In this document: positions 18,168-27,700 of the stretch, piece by piece
How the letters are laid out: each line of letters opens with the position of its first letter
Numbering within the stretch: the first letter of the stretch is position 1
Assembly: GCA_900550295.1 (NCBI GenBank)
Contig: URRM01000002.1
Coordinates: forward strand, 1-64,000
Length of the DNA: 64,000 nt
Source: an uncultured bacterium
Lineage (GTDB): Bacteria > Cyanobacteriota > Vampirovibrionia > Gastranaerophilales > Gastranaerophilaceae
Reading direction: 5' to 3'
Translations under genes and position numbers: made by a program
The notes under the pieces: generated by a model
Databases searched by the model: none
Told to the model about the DNA's origin: nothing
The model's input: only the letters and a program-made list of their open reading frames with translations

Positions 18168-18833
18168 ATGCAAAATAATACAAAGTTAAAAGAGTACATA
18201 GATATCGTTCAAAAGGTTGCTAAAGTCGAGCACCGTCGTATCCCTGCGCACATGGTAGAATACGAAGAACTTGTTAGTATTGGTATTATTGCCGTTCAGT
18301 CTATGATTAAAGATAAAACTGATGAAGAGATGGAACGTTATAACTCAGCTTATATCGGTACCGCTGTCCGTTGGGCTATTAGAAATGAGTTAAGAAATCG
18401 TTACAAATGGTATTCTTTAAAACATAAGAAAGAAGAAGGTGAAGGCGAAGAAGTTGCTGAAACTAATGATGATGGTATTGAAGTAACACCATCAAAAGTT
18501 AGAGAAGCTGTTTATGAAACTATCTTATCTATTGATAGTTTGGCTATGGCAAATTCTGATAATGATTCTCCGTTCGATTTCGTTAAAGATACAAAGGCTA
18601 TGCCTGATGAAGCGGCTGAAATTGGCGAAATGAGTCGTATGATTAAAGAAGCGATTGCAACTCTTCCGCAAAAAGATAGAACAATCGTTGAATATCGTTT
18701 CTATAGAAACATGCAAGTAAAAGAAATTGCAAGACAAGTAGGTTTGTCTTCATCTCGTATTACTCGTATTGTTCAAGCTTCTCTAAATACAGTTAGAGAG
18801 TATTTAGAAGCTCACGATCAACACGATTTTTAA
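18168..18833 (+). CDS. Sigma-70 family factor, FliA/sigma-28-like
   Basis: A 221-residue alternative sigma factor. Region 2 lies around VEYEELVSIGIIAVQSMI and TAVRWAIRNELRNR. Region 4 is LPQKDRTIVEYRFYRNMQVK followed by the helix-turn-helix IARQVGLSSSRITRI. Its length and the spacing of regions 2 and 4 fit the group 3 sigma factors that include flagellar FliA. It lies 39 bases after flhB in the same direction, which supports a flagellar or export-related regulon. No anti-sigma factor (FlgM) is visible. SigF-type stress factors are an alternative. Confidence 0.8.
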   Translation: MQNNTKLKEYIDIVQKVAKVEHRRIPAHMVEYEELVSIGIIAVQSMIKDKTDEEMERYNSAYIGTAVRWAIRNELRNRYKWYSLKHKKEEGEGEEVAETNDDGIEVTPSKVREAVYETILSIDSLAMANSDNDSPFDFVKDTKAMPDEAAEIGEMSRMIKEAIATLPQKDRTIVEYRFYRNMQVKEIARQVGLSSSRITRIVQASLNTVREYLEAHDQHDF

Positions 18834-18837
18834 TCTC

Positions 18838-19542
18838 TTAAATTATATCGCCTGTTAAAAATTCTTGTCCGTCAACAACAATAGCTCCGTTGTCGGTAAT
18901 TTTTTCTGCAATGCCTTTTAATGTGGTTGCAAAATTTTTAATGGTAACTTCTTTGCCAATAAAGTTTGCATAGCTTTCATATTCTTTTTTTATTGATATG
19001 AAGCCCAATTTTAAAAAGTTTTCATAATCATTAAAGAAATTTTGACATAATTCGTCTAAAAAAATATTTTTGTCTATTGGTTTACCGGTTTCGATATTTA
19101 GTGCTGTAACTTCTTTGTCAATTTGTTTGAAATCTTCGGTTTTTGCGTTAAGATTTAAACCAATTCCAATGACTAACCCTTTTAGTTTGCCTTCACTCAT
19201 TACACTTTCGGCTAAAATGCCCGAAATCTTTTTACCGTTAATTAAAATGTCGTTAGGCCATTTGATTTGTGGTGTAATGTCATATGTTTCAAATGTCTTT
19301 GCCAGTTTTAAGGCTGTATATTGTGTAAAATTTGAATATACAGGTTTTAAATCCTTGCTTGGTTTTAAAACGATTGATACAAATAAGTTTTCATTGCCCA
19401 AATCAACCCATGCACGGTTAAAACGACCTCTGCCATTTGTTTGTTTTGAAGTGTATATTACCGTTTTGTTCTTAATATTGTTAATATGTTCTTTTGAGTA
19501 TAGATTTGTTGAATTTACTATATTTAAGTGCTTTTTAATCAT
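18838..19542 (-). CDS. birA: Biotin--[acetyl-CoA-carboxylase] ligase
   Basis: Attaches biotin to the carboxyl carrier protein. The 234-residue length shows it lacks the N-terminal DNA-binding domain of bifunctional BirA. The biotinyl-AMP loop is TNGRGRFNRAW, a GRGRxxRxW form of the usual sequence, and KWPNDILINGKKISGIL is the catalytic core with the essential Lys. It converges with the sigma factor gene. Confidence 0.95.
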   Translation of the reverse strand: MIKKHLNIVNSTNLYSKEHINNIKNKTVIYTSKQTNGRGRFNRAWVDLGNENLFVSIVLKPSKDLKPVYSNFTQYTALKLAKTFETYDITPQIKWPNDILINGKKISGILAESVMSEGKLKGLVIGIGLNLNAKTEDFKQIDKEVTALNIETGKPIDKNIFLDELCQNFFNDYENFLKLGFISIKKEYESYANFIGKEVTIKNFATTLKGIAEKITDNGAIVVDGQEFLTGDII

Positions 19543-19638
19543 AGTATTAATTTATAACAAATATGAAAAATTTGCGAATTTTTTTAGGTCGTTGTACAAT
19601 TATCGTAATTAGTATAAGAATAAACATGAAAGTTTGAT

Positions 19639-20322
19639 ATGAGTGAAGGACATTGGATAGCAAATATTGGAAATATGTCATTTAACATGGATACTATCGT
19701 AACTATGTGGGTAGCAATGGCTGCGATTTTGATTTTCGCATTTGTTGCAACACGTAAGTTGTCAGTAATTCCTACAAAACTACAAGCTTTTTGTGAAACC
19801 CTGATGGGATTTTTCTGGGGGCAGGTAGACCAAATGATTGGTGCAGAAGGTAGAAAGCATGTTCCAATCGTTGCATCGTTGTTCTTGTTTATTGTTGTAG
19901 CAAACTTGATGGGACAAATCCCAATGAGAATAATTCACTTGCAATCAGGTGAGTTAGCCTCTCCTACAAACGATATTAATATGACAGCTGCAATGGCAAT
20001 TATTGTTCTAATTTATTACTTGGCTGTTGGTATTAAAAAGAAAGGTGTACATTTCTTTTATCATGGACTTAGTTTCCCTGGTATAGTAATGTTCTTGATT
20101 GATATTTTGGATATGATTACAAGACCGTTCAGCTTGGCTCTTCGTCTATTTTGTAACATATTCGTAGGTGAAGTTCTAGTTGGTGTAATGTTAGGTATTT
20201 TTGCATACTTCTTGCCATTACCAATTATGTTCTTCGAAGTATTTGTAGCTTTCGTTCAAGCCTTAGTATTTATGATGTTAACAATTGCATATGTATCTAT
20301 GGCTGTTAATGAAGAAGAATAA
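19639..20322 (+). CDS. atpB: F0F1 ATP synthase subunit a
   Basis: A 227-residue integral membrane subunit that forms the proton half-channels. FSLALRLFCNIFVGEVLVG carries the essential Arg (LRLFCN) facing the c ring. About five to six hydrophobic helices are visible. It opens a seven-gene operon; the Atp1/AtpI assembly gene that usually precedes it in Cyanobacteria is not here, as birA is next upstream on the other strand. Confidence 0.96.
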   Translation: MSEGHWIANIGNMSFNMDTIVTMWVAMAAILIFAFVATRKLSVIPTKLQAFCETLMGFFWGQVDQMIGAEGRKHVPIVASLFLFIVVANLMGQIPMRIIHLQSGELASPTNDINMTAAMAIIVLIYYLAVGIKKKGVHFFYHGLSFPGIVMFLIDILDMITRPFSLALRLFCNIFVGEVLVGVMLGIFAYFLPLPIMFFEVFVAFVQALVFMMLTIAYVSMAVNEEE

Positions 20323-20354
20323 TTTAAGAAATTAATTAAATAAAGGAGAAAAAA

Positions 20355-20597
20355 ATGGCAGACGTTAAAACAATTTCAGACTTAGCTCAATTAGGCGCAG
20401 GTGTTGCAATCGGTTTCGGTGCAGTTGGTGCAGGTCTTGGTATCGGTATCGCTACAAAAGGTTTATTAGAAAGTATTTCAAGACAACCTGAAATCGCTGG
20501 TAAAGCAGTTGGTTTCTTCCTAATGGGTGCAGCTTTATCAGAAGCTTGTGCATTGTATGCATTATTCATTGCAATGAAATTAGTAGGTCTTGTTTAA
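20355..20597 (+). CDS. atpE: F0F1 ATP synthase subunit c
   Basis: An 80-residue two-helix proteolipid with the polar loop SRQPE and the ion-binding carboxylate E63 in ALSEACALY. At the positions that bind sodium in Na+-type rings (Gln32 and Ser after the Glu) this protein has I32 and A64, so proton coupling is expected. AAGGAGAAAAAA precedes the ATG. Confidence 0.97.
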   Translation: MADVKTISDLAQLGAGVAIGFGAVGAGLGIGIATKGLLESISRQPEIAGKAVGFFLMGAALSEACALYALFIAMKLVGLV

Positions 20598-20630
20598 TTT
20601 TATAAATTAGGCATATAGCTTAAAGGATTA

Positions 20631-21104
20631 ATGATGGAATTTAATGCAACATTTTTAGTATCAGCGGTAAGTTTTGTTATATTCACTATTTTAATGAATA
20701 TGATATTCTACAAACCATTACAACGAATTGTCGACAAAAGACAAAGATTTTTAGATTATAATTATTACTTGGCGAAAAGTAATACCGCAAAATCTGAAGC
20801 TTTGTTGAAAGACAGAGAAGAAAAGTTGGATGGCGCTTTTGCTAATGCTAAAAATTTGATTAATGAAAAATCTGATGAAGCTAATGCTAATAAAGATGAG
20901 CAAACAGCTAAAGCACGAAAAGAATCTCAAAAACATCTTGATGCTAGTAGAAAATACTTCAAAAATGCAACCAAATCAGCAAATGAAGAGTTAAGAAATC
21001 AAGTTGTTAGTTTAGCTCAAGACATTTCTGATAAGTTTTTAGTAAATCATGATCAAATCAAAGATGTTGATGCTGATTTGATTAACAAATATATGCAAGG
21101 ATAA
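20631..21104 (+). CDS. atpF': F0F1 ATP synthase subunit b' (first b-type stator subunit)
   Basis: A 157-residue protein with one N-terminal membrane helix (about 5-28, ending IFYKPLQRIVDKRQ) and a long charged coiled coil. It is first of two b-type genes, the arrangement of photosynthetic-lineage ATP synthases where b and b' form a heterodimeric stalk. The call of b' rather than b rests on gene order. Two bases separate it from the next gene. Confidence 0.88.
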   Translation: MMEFNATFLVSAVSFVIFTILMNMIFYKPLQRIVDKRQRFLDYNYYLAKSNTAKSEALLKDREEKLDGAFANAKNLINEKSDEANANKDEQTAKARKESQKHLDASRKYFKNATKSANEELRNQVVSLAQDISDKFLVNHDQIKDVDADLINKYMQG

Positions 21105-21106
21105 CT

Positions 21107-21604
21107 ATGGAATTTTGGAACGTAATTGTACAATCAAATACTTTTAATTTCTTAATCTTTATTGGATTATTTGCTTTATTGTTTAAGAAGATTAATTTTG
21201 GTGCAATGATGGATAGTTTGCAGGCAAAAGTTATGGTGTTAATTGAAGATGCTAAAAGAGCTAAAGACGATTCTATCAATGAGTTAAAGAAAACTCAAGA
21301 AGTTTCATCAAAAGTTCCGATGGAAGTTAAAAATATCCTTGATAATGCAGAGGTTACTGCGGACAGATTGGGTAAGAGAATTCTTGAAGATGCTGAAAAG
21401 CAAGTAAATAGTATTTATAAAAATACCGATGGTGTTGTTGAATCAGAAGGTCAAAAAATTATCTCAACACTTTCTAAAAAAACAGCTCTTGCATCTTTGG
21501 AACTAGCTAAAGCTCATATCGTAAAAACTTTGCAAGTGAAACCTCAATATCACGCTAAGTTTATTGAAGACAGTATTAATGAATTGGACGGGTTTAACAT
21601 ATAA
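21107..21604 (+). CDS. atpF: F0F1 ATP synthase subunit b
   Basis: A 165-residue stator subunit: one N-terminal hydrophobic helix (FNFLIFIGLFALLFKKINFG) then an alpha-helical stalk rich in Lys/Glu. It diverges strongly from the preceding b' copy, so this is an old duplication rather than a recent one. Its stop overlaps the start of the delta gene (TAATG). Confidence 0.9.
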   Translation: MEFWNVIVQSNTFNFLIFIGLFALLFKKINFGAMMDSLQAKVMVLIEDAKRAKDDSINELKKTQEVSSKVPMEVKNILDNAEVTADRLGKRILEDAEKQVNSIYKNTDGVVESEGQKIISTLSKKTALASLELAKAHIVKTLQVKPQYHAKFIEDSINELDGFNI

Positions 21605-22155
21605 TGAGTAACGATAAAAATATTTTAATAGCAGAAAGGTATGCTCAATCTTTAATTGATTTGGGCAAAAATAATGACTTGTCTTATGTTGCGATAGCTA
21701 CAGATTTAGCAGCAATTCAGTTAATTTTGAATCGTTCTAAAGATTTATATGATGCTCTTACAAATCCATTAGTTAATGTCGAAGACAAAGAAAATATTAT
21801 TGATTCTGTATTTGTAAAAGATGTAGATAAGTTAATTATTAATTTTCTAAAGCTGTTGGTCGAAAGAAATCGTTTCAATTTAATCTATGATGTTATTGCA
21901 AAATTTAACTTGCTTTTAGATGATGTAAATAATGTTGCCAGAGTTGAAGTTGTTTCAGCTGTAAGTTTAAATGAAAATGAAAAAAATATTATTCTTGAAA
22001 AGTTATCTCAAAAAATTAGTGATAAACAAATTTCTGTGAAATATTCAGTTGATGAATCAATTATCGCTGGATTAGTATTCAAACTTGGTGATGATGTACT
22101 TGATACATCAGTTTCCCACCGATTAGAAGAATTACAAAAGTCAATTATAAAATAA
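21604..22155 (+). CDS. atpH: F0F1 ATP synthase subunit delta
   Basis: A 183-residue OSCP/delta subunit that joins the b stalk to the top of the alpha/beta hexamer. AERYAQSLIDLGKNN at the N terminus and VDESIIAGLVFKLGDDVLD near the C terminus are family signatures. It is translationally coupled to atpF by a one-base overlap. Confidence 0.93.
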   Translation: MSNDKNILIAERYAQSLIDLGKNNDLSYVAIATDLAAIQLILNRSKDLYDALTNPLVNVEDKENIIDSVFVKDVDKLIINFLKLLVERNRFNLIYDVIAKFNLLLDDVNNVARVEVVSAVSLNENEKNIILEKLSQKISDKQISVKYSVDESIIAGLVFKLGDDVLDTSVSHRLEELQKSIIK

Positions 22156-22171
22156 TAAAAGAGGATAAATT

Positions 22172-23689
22172 ATGGTAGCAATTAAACCAGATGAAATTAG
22201 TTCAATAATCCGTGACAAGATTAAGAACTACGAAACAAAAACAGAAGTATCAAATGTCGGTTCAGTCCTTGAAGTAGGTGACGGTATCGCTCGTGTTTAC
22301 GGTTTAAGAAATGTAATGTCAGGCGAACTTGTTGAATTTGAAGACGGTAAAGGTACTTTAGGTATCACAATGAACCTTGAAGAAGATAATGTTGGGGTTG
22401 TAATTTTAGGTGATTATACTCATATTAAAGAAGGTATGACAGTTAGAACAACTTCAAGAATTGCCTCAGTTCCTGTAGGTGAAGGTCTAATCGGAAGAAT
22501 TATTAATCCAACAGGTCAACCTATTGACGGTAAAGGTGAAATTAAATCAGATAGAACAATGCCTATCGAAAAAGTTGCTCCGGGGATTGTTGCAAGAAAA
22601 TCTGTACACGAACCTTTACAAACTGGTTTAACTGCAATTGATGCTTTAACTCCAATCGGACGTGGTCAACGTGAACTTATTATTGGTGACCGTCAAACAG
22701 GTAAAACAGCTATTGCAATTGATACAATCATTAACCAAAAAGGTCAAGATGTAATTTGTATTTATGTTGCAATTGGTCAGAAAGCTTCGACAGTTGCTCA
22801 ATTAGCTAAAGTTTTAGAAAATCACGGTGCAATGGATTACTCAATTATCGTTTCAGCTACTGCAAACGATGTTGCTCCGTTACAATATATTGCTCCATTT
22901 GCCGGTTCTGCTATAGCAGAAGGTTTCTTGGAACAAGGTAAACACGTTTTAATCATTTATGATGATTTGACTAAACACGCTCAAGCTTACCGTGCAATGA
23001 GTTTGTTATTGAAAAGACCACCAGGACGTGAAGCTTACCCTGGAGATGTATTCTACTTACACTCTAGATTGTTAGAACGTGCTGTTAAATTGAATGACCA
23101 ATTGGGTGCAGGTTCAATTACAGCTCTTCCAATCATTGAAACTCAAGCGGGTGACGTTTCAGCGTACATTCCAACAAACGTAATTTCAATTACAGATGGT
23201 CAAATCTTCTTGGAATCTGGTTTGTTTAACGCAGGTATCAGACCTGCTATCAATGCTGGTATTTCCGTATCACGTGTAGGTGGTGCTGCTCAAACTAAAG
23301 GTATTAAGCAAGTTGCAGGTAAGTTAAGACTTGACTTAGCTCAATTTAGAGAATTAGAAGCATTTGCTCAATTTGCATCTGACTTGGATCCTGCGACTAA
23401 AAAACAATTACTTCGTGGTGAAAAACTTACAGAAGTATTGAAACAACCTCAATATATGCCATTAAGCGTTGCAAAACAAGTTTCTATCTTGTTTGCGGCA
23501 AACGAAGGCTTCTTAGATGAAGTTGATAATAAATCAATGGTAAAATACAAACGTGAATGGTTTGATTATTTTGAAGACAATCTACCGGATTTGGCAAAAC
23601 GCTTAAACGAAGGTTCTGCATTATCTGATGAAGATAAGACAGCATTAAGAAATGCATTAGAAAGCTTCGGTAAGACATTTGTTAAGTAA
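22172..23689 (+). CDS. atpA: F0F1 ATP synthase subunit alpha
   Basis: A 505-residue non-catalytic nucleotide-binding subunit. The Walker A motif is GDRQTGKT (172-179), and [20 protein letters not shown] is a hallmark region. Length and domain order are normal. Beta and epsilon are not in this operon; in Cyanobacteria they form a separate atpB-atpE unit, so they are expected elsewhere in this genome. Confidence 0.98.
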   Translation: MVAIKPDEISSIIRDKIKNYETKTEVSNVGSVLEVGDGIARVYGLRNVMSGELVEFEDGKGTLGITMNLEEDNVGVVILGDYTHIKEGMTVRTTSRIASVPVGEGLIGRIINPTGQPIDGKGEIKSDRTMPIEKVAPGIVARKSVHEPLQTGLTAIDALTPIGRGQRELIIGDRQTGKTAIAIDTIINQKGQDVICIYVAIGQKASTVAQLAKVLENHGAMDYSIIVSATANDVAPLQYIAPFAGSAIAEGFLEQGKHVLIIYDDLTKHAQAYRAMSLLLKRPPGREAYPGDVFYLHSRLLERAVKLNDQLGAGSITALPIIETQAGDVSAYIPTNVISITDGQIFLESGLFNAGIRPAINAGISVSRVGGAAQTKGIKQVAGKLRLDLAQFRELEAFAQFASDLDPATKKQLLRGEKLTEVLKQPQYMPLSVAKQVSILFAANEGFLDEVDNKSMVKYKREWFDYFEDNLPDLAKRLNEGSALSDEDKTALRNALESFGKTFVK

Positions 23690-23703
23690 TAGGATAAATA
23701 CCA

Positions 23704-24630
23704 ATGGCAAATTTAAAAGATATTAAAACTAGAATACTAAGTGTTCAAAACACGAAAAAAATTACTCGTGCGATGAAGATGGTTGCTGCAGCGAAGGTAA
23801 AAAGAGCTGAAACTACCGTTAAATCTGCAAGACCTTTTGCTGAGGAATTAATGGTAATCTTCAGAAGAATGCTTTCTGCGGTAAATGGTGAATATTCTTT
23901 AGAAAATTTGCACGTTAAAAAAGCAATTGATAATTATGCTGTATTGTTAGAGAAACGAGAAATAAAGTCGGTTGGCTTAGTTGTAATGACTTCAAACAAA
24001 GGTTTAGCAGGTGCTTATAATGCAAATATTATCCGTAGAACTTTGTCTATGGTTGATGAATACAATGAAAAAGGCATTGCCGTTAAATTGTTTGTTGTTG
24101 GTCAAAAAGGTATTAGTGGTTTAAAACGTAAAATTGCTAACAAAAACTGTGAAATCTTGAAGACGTATTTGAGTGTAGCTAACAATGTAACTTCTACAGG
24201 TGCATTGCTTATTGCTGAAGACTTAGCTGACTATTTTGTTGATAATAAAATTGATAAAATTGAAGTTTTAACTACACGATTTAAAAATATGATGTCTTAT
24301 TCGGTTCAGAATTGGGAAGTTTTACCTTTATCTCCTGAAATTGAAGAAAACGACGGTAAAGGCGGAATTGATCCATTGATGTTATTTGAACCGAATGTTC
24401 ACGGTATTTTACAATCTTTGGTTCCAATGTTTATTACAAACATTATTTATCAAGCGTTATTAGAGGCTCAAGCAAGTGAATTAGCTTCTCGTATGACGGC
24501 AATGTCTGCAGCGTCAAATAATGCGGAAGAAATGATTAGATTATTGTCGATAGATTATAATAAAGCTCGTCAATGGGCTATTACTCAAGAACTTGTAGAA
24601 ATTGTTTCTGGTGCGAATGCATTAAAATAA
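23704..24630 (+). CDS. atpG: F0F1 ATP synthase subunit gamma
   Basis: A 308-residue central shaft subunit. The N-terminal KDIKTRILSVQNTKKITRAM and the C-terminal ASELASRMTAMSAASNNAEE coiled coil are typical. It is a little longer than the E. coli protein because of a loop near residues 60-95. I do not see the longer regulatory insertion of cyanobacterial and plastid gamma subunits between the middle domain and the C-terminal helix, fitting a non-photosynthetic relative. It is the last gene of the operon and is followed by a bidirectional terminator. Confidence 0.96.
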   Translation: MANLKDIKTRILSVQNTKKITRAMKMVAAAKVKRAETTVKSARPFAEELMVIFRRMLSAVNGEYSLENLHVKKAIDNYAVLLEKREIKSVGLVVMTSNKGLAGAYNANIIRRTLSMVDEYNEKGIAVKLFVVGQKGISGLKRKIANKNCEILKTYLSVANNVTSTGALLIAEDLADYFVDNKIDKIEVLTTRFKNMMSYSVQNWEVLPLSPEIEENDGKGGIDPLMLFEPNVHGILQSLVPMFITNIIYQALLEAQASELASRMTAMSAASNNAEEMIRLLSIDYNKARQWAITQELVEIVSGANALK

Positions 24631-24663
24631 TATGTAAAATGAGCATAAGAATTCTAAGTATTA

Positions 24664-24699
24664 AAAAGGCGGATTTTGAAAATTCAAAATCCGCCTTTT
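24664..24699. terminator. Bidirectional terminator between atpG and the giant protease-like gene
   Basis: A 17-bp perfect stem (AAAAGGCGGATTTTGAA / TTCAAAATCCGCCTTTT) with a two-base centre. T-rich stretches leave the stem on both strands. It serves the ATP synthase operon (+) and the 1,377-residue gene (-). It shares AAGGCGGATTTTGA with the hairpin at 28987. Confidence 0.88.
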
Positions 24700-24721
24700 A
24701 TTATGATGTCATTCTTGTAAA

Positions 24722-27700
24722 CTAAGCTTGTTGTGCTTGAGCTTGAGATAGAATTTTAGGAGCGTTTTCGTTGATGTAAGCAATTAGGTCATTTAATTTT
24801 GAAATGTATTCATTTCTCATTTTTGCTTCTTTAGGTGCTTTAGTTAAGTTTAAGCCGCCAACGAAGTTTGCTTTATTTTGAACAATACTTACAACTGTGC
24901 CTAAGGTTTCAGCGTTAAGAGCTGATTTTAATTCATCAAGTTCGCCAATGTTTTTCATTTCAAGTTGCATAGCTTTGTCGTTAATACCTAAATGGTTCAT
25001 TAATTGAAGAGTATTTTCGACACCGCCTGTTTCTTGAGATTTATTGATGAATGAATACAAGCCTTCATCAGTACTTAAATCGTGAGCTCCGCCTTGTTCA
25101 TCCCATTCTTTTGGTGTTGAAATCTTAGCTAAGTCTTTGCCCATTTCTTGGATATGACCGCTTTGAGCATCACCAATCATTTGAACAGCCATATCAAATT
25201 TAGCCAATTCGTAGCAACCTTTGACCATATAGCCTTCGTAAACTTGAGCCATTTGTTTCTTAGCTGGATCTTCAGATTTTGTTAATCTTATGAATTCTTT
25301 TAATAATTCTTTTGGATTGTTCAAAATGTGATATTTATTGAAGCTTTCTTCAAATCTTTTGTATTGTTCATCTGTATTTTTACCTTTAATTGCAGCAGAT
25401 AAGTAGTTGTTTAATTCTTTTGTAACAACTTGTCTGTGTTGAGGTTCGATGTTAGCTTCAATAAATGTCTTTTTACCTGATGCGATATCAGCTAATTGGT
25501 TTTTCATTGCAGTTGAAATTTGTTCGTCTGTCAAACCTTGTTTATCCATTTTGCCGTCTTGCATTTGTTTTAATGCGTTAACTAATTCAACACCTTGTTT
25601 TAAAGTGTTAGAGAAACTATTTGCAAGTTTAGAAGTTTCTTCTTTTGTTGTTAATTGGCAATCCGGATAAGCTGCACGAACACCGTGTTGTTTGTACATT
25701 TTATTCTTTATTTGACGAATTTCTTTTGTTGCATTTAGGTTATCCCAGTCACGTTGCAACATAAAGTATGCTTCTTCAAATGAGTCGCCTTTATCAGTTA
25801 ACTTGATGTTATCTTGAAGTGAGTCCATAAACATCATATTTTTCAATAATTTGTTTGGTTCAGGTTCAAGACCTTTAATTTGTCGTGCAACATCAAACGG
25901 AGTTACTGTTTTAACGCTTAAATCTTCATCTGAAGCTGATTTTGCAAGTTTTGTAAGATTTTCAAGATTCATTCCTTGAATTTCATTAAATCTGGCAACA
26001 AATTCTTTGTTATCTTTTGGATCGAATTTAGCATCAATAAAGTGTTTTACAACTTCAAAGTTTTTATCTTCGATTGTATCAATATTCTTTTCTGTTAAGT
26101 TGTATTTGCTACCGTTTAACATTATTTCAGTTAATGCATTCATAGCCTTTTCTCTAGTGAATGACATTTTTGCTGAAATTTGTTTCAAGTAACCTTGTGT
26201 ACGTTTATGAGCTTTTGATACATCTGCATCAGAATTGATGTTATCTAAGTCTTTCATAACTTCTTTTTCGATAGCATCTTTAGTTTCGCCTGCGTTTTCA
26301 GCACGTTCCATAATCTTGTCTAAATATTCAGCCGGAACATTTTTAGCCGCTTGCATAACTTGTGCAATGCTACTCATTTTTACTTGAGGTCCAACAAAAG
26401 CGTTTTGTACAAGGCTTTGTGCAGATGATGTCATGTCGTTGTTTGTTGTTTGTAGGATACCATCAAAGAACATTTTGAATTTTTCGCCTTTAATAGCACC
26501 GGTTTTGTACTTGAAGTCATCTACAAGAACACCATTTTGCCAAGCGTTGTTTGTGATGTAACCGTCTTCGCCACCACGTCCGCATTGGTAATCAGTTCTT
26601 AATAAGCCTTTTGAGTCTAACCAAGTTTTCTTGTGTTCGCAAGCGCCCCAAGTGTTATCGTGCATGATTGCATCTTTAACTTCAACTTTACCGGTTGTTG
26701 GATCTTTTACCAACAATGGAGCAACATCTGCGATATATTGAGCGTGTCCGCCGTGGTCGTTGTGGTAAACAGAAGTTCCTGAAATACCTGAGTGTTTGCC
26801 TGTTTTGATTTTTTCAGCTGTTTTTTCAACGCTTTCTTCTGCGTAGTAAGGTTTACCTGTCATTTGTTCTAAGATACGAATTTCTTGAGGTGTGCATAAC
26901 CCTGATGAGCCTTCTTTATTTACCCATACAGAACCTTTTTCAGCGCCGATTTTCTTAGCAAGCTCGTTTAATGGCTTTTCTAATTCTTTTTGTTTTGCTG
27001 CCGTTTCCTTTTTAACTTCTGTGTACATTTTGTTAATGTTTTTAGCAACTTTGTCTAAGGCAGATTTTTCATTGTCAGTCATTTCATATAGACCTTCCAT
27101 GTTTAATTTTTCGCCTTTAACTTCTGCTTTTTCAACTACAGCTGCATATTTTGCAATTTTGTTGTATTTGTCTTGCATACTTCTTAAAATTGGTTCTGAT
27201 ACAACTTTGCCTTCATCTTCGTATTTTTTCATAACGTCTGCTTTAGTTGCATCTTTACCTAAACCATATTTTTTAACTTCTTTTTCTAAGTTTTCAGGAA
27301 TATCAAGTTTTAAATCTTGTGCCGTTCTGTAAGATGCTGCAGCTTCCCATAATGGTTTATATAATTTTTTCATTTTTGCTTCAGGTGATTTTGGAAGAAT
27401 TTCTTTGTTCATAGCTTCGGTTGTTTCGTTAGAAAGTTCAAACATATTGAAAATATTCTTCATTCTAGAATCAATATCTTCTTGTTTTACGTTTGGATTT
27501 TCAGCTTTAATGAAGTTTGACATTTTTTGCATCTTCATTGATTCTTCTTCGTAGTCGTAGAAGTGTAAATCATCAGATTGAGCACCTTTTACAACATTCA
27601 TTTTTAAGAATCTGTTAACAACACTGTTCATTTCTTCGTCTGATTTTTCAGGCATTAATGCTTTTAATTCTGTTGTTAAAGCTTTGTTAGCTTTTACAAC

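Noticed and set aside
17067..18833. A flagellar gene cluster
   Set aside because: Only flhB and a sigma factor are adjacent. deoC and birA flank them, so no flagellar cluster is present in the window.
20355..20597. Possible sodium-type c subunit
   Set aside because: The sodium ligands Gln32 and the Ser after the Glu are replaced by Ile32 and Ala64, so proton coupling fits better.
26892..27332. 146-residue plus-strand open frame inside the giant gene
   Set aside because: Phe/Ser-rich shadow of Lys/Glu-rich coding sequence; no start signal.
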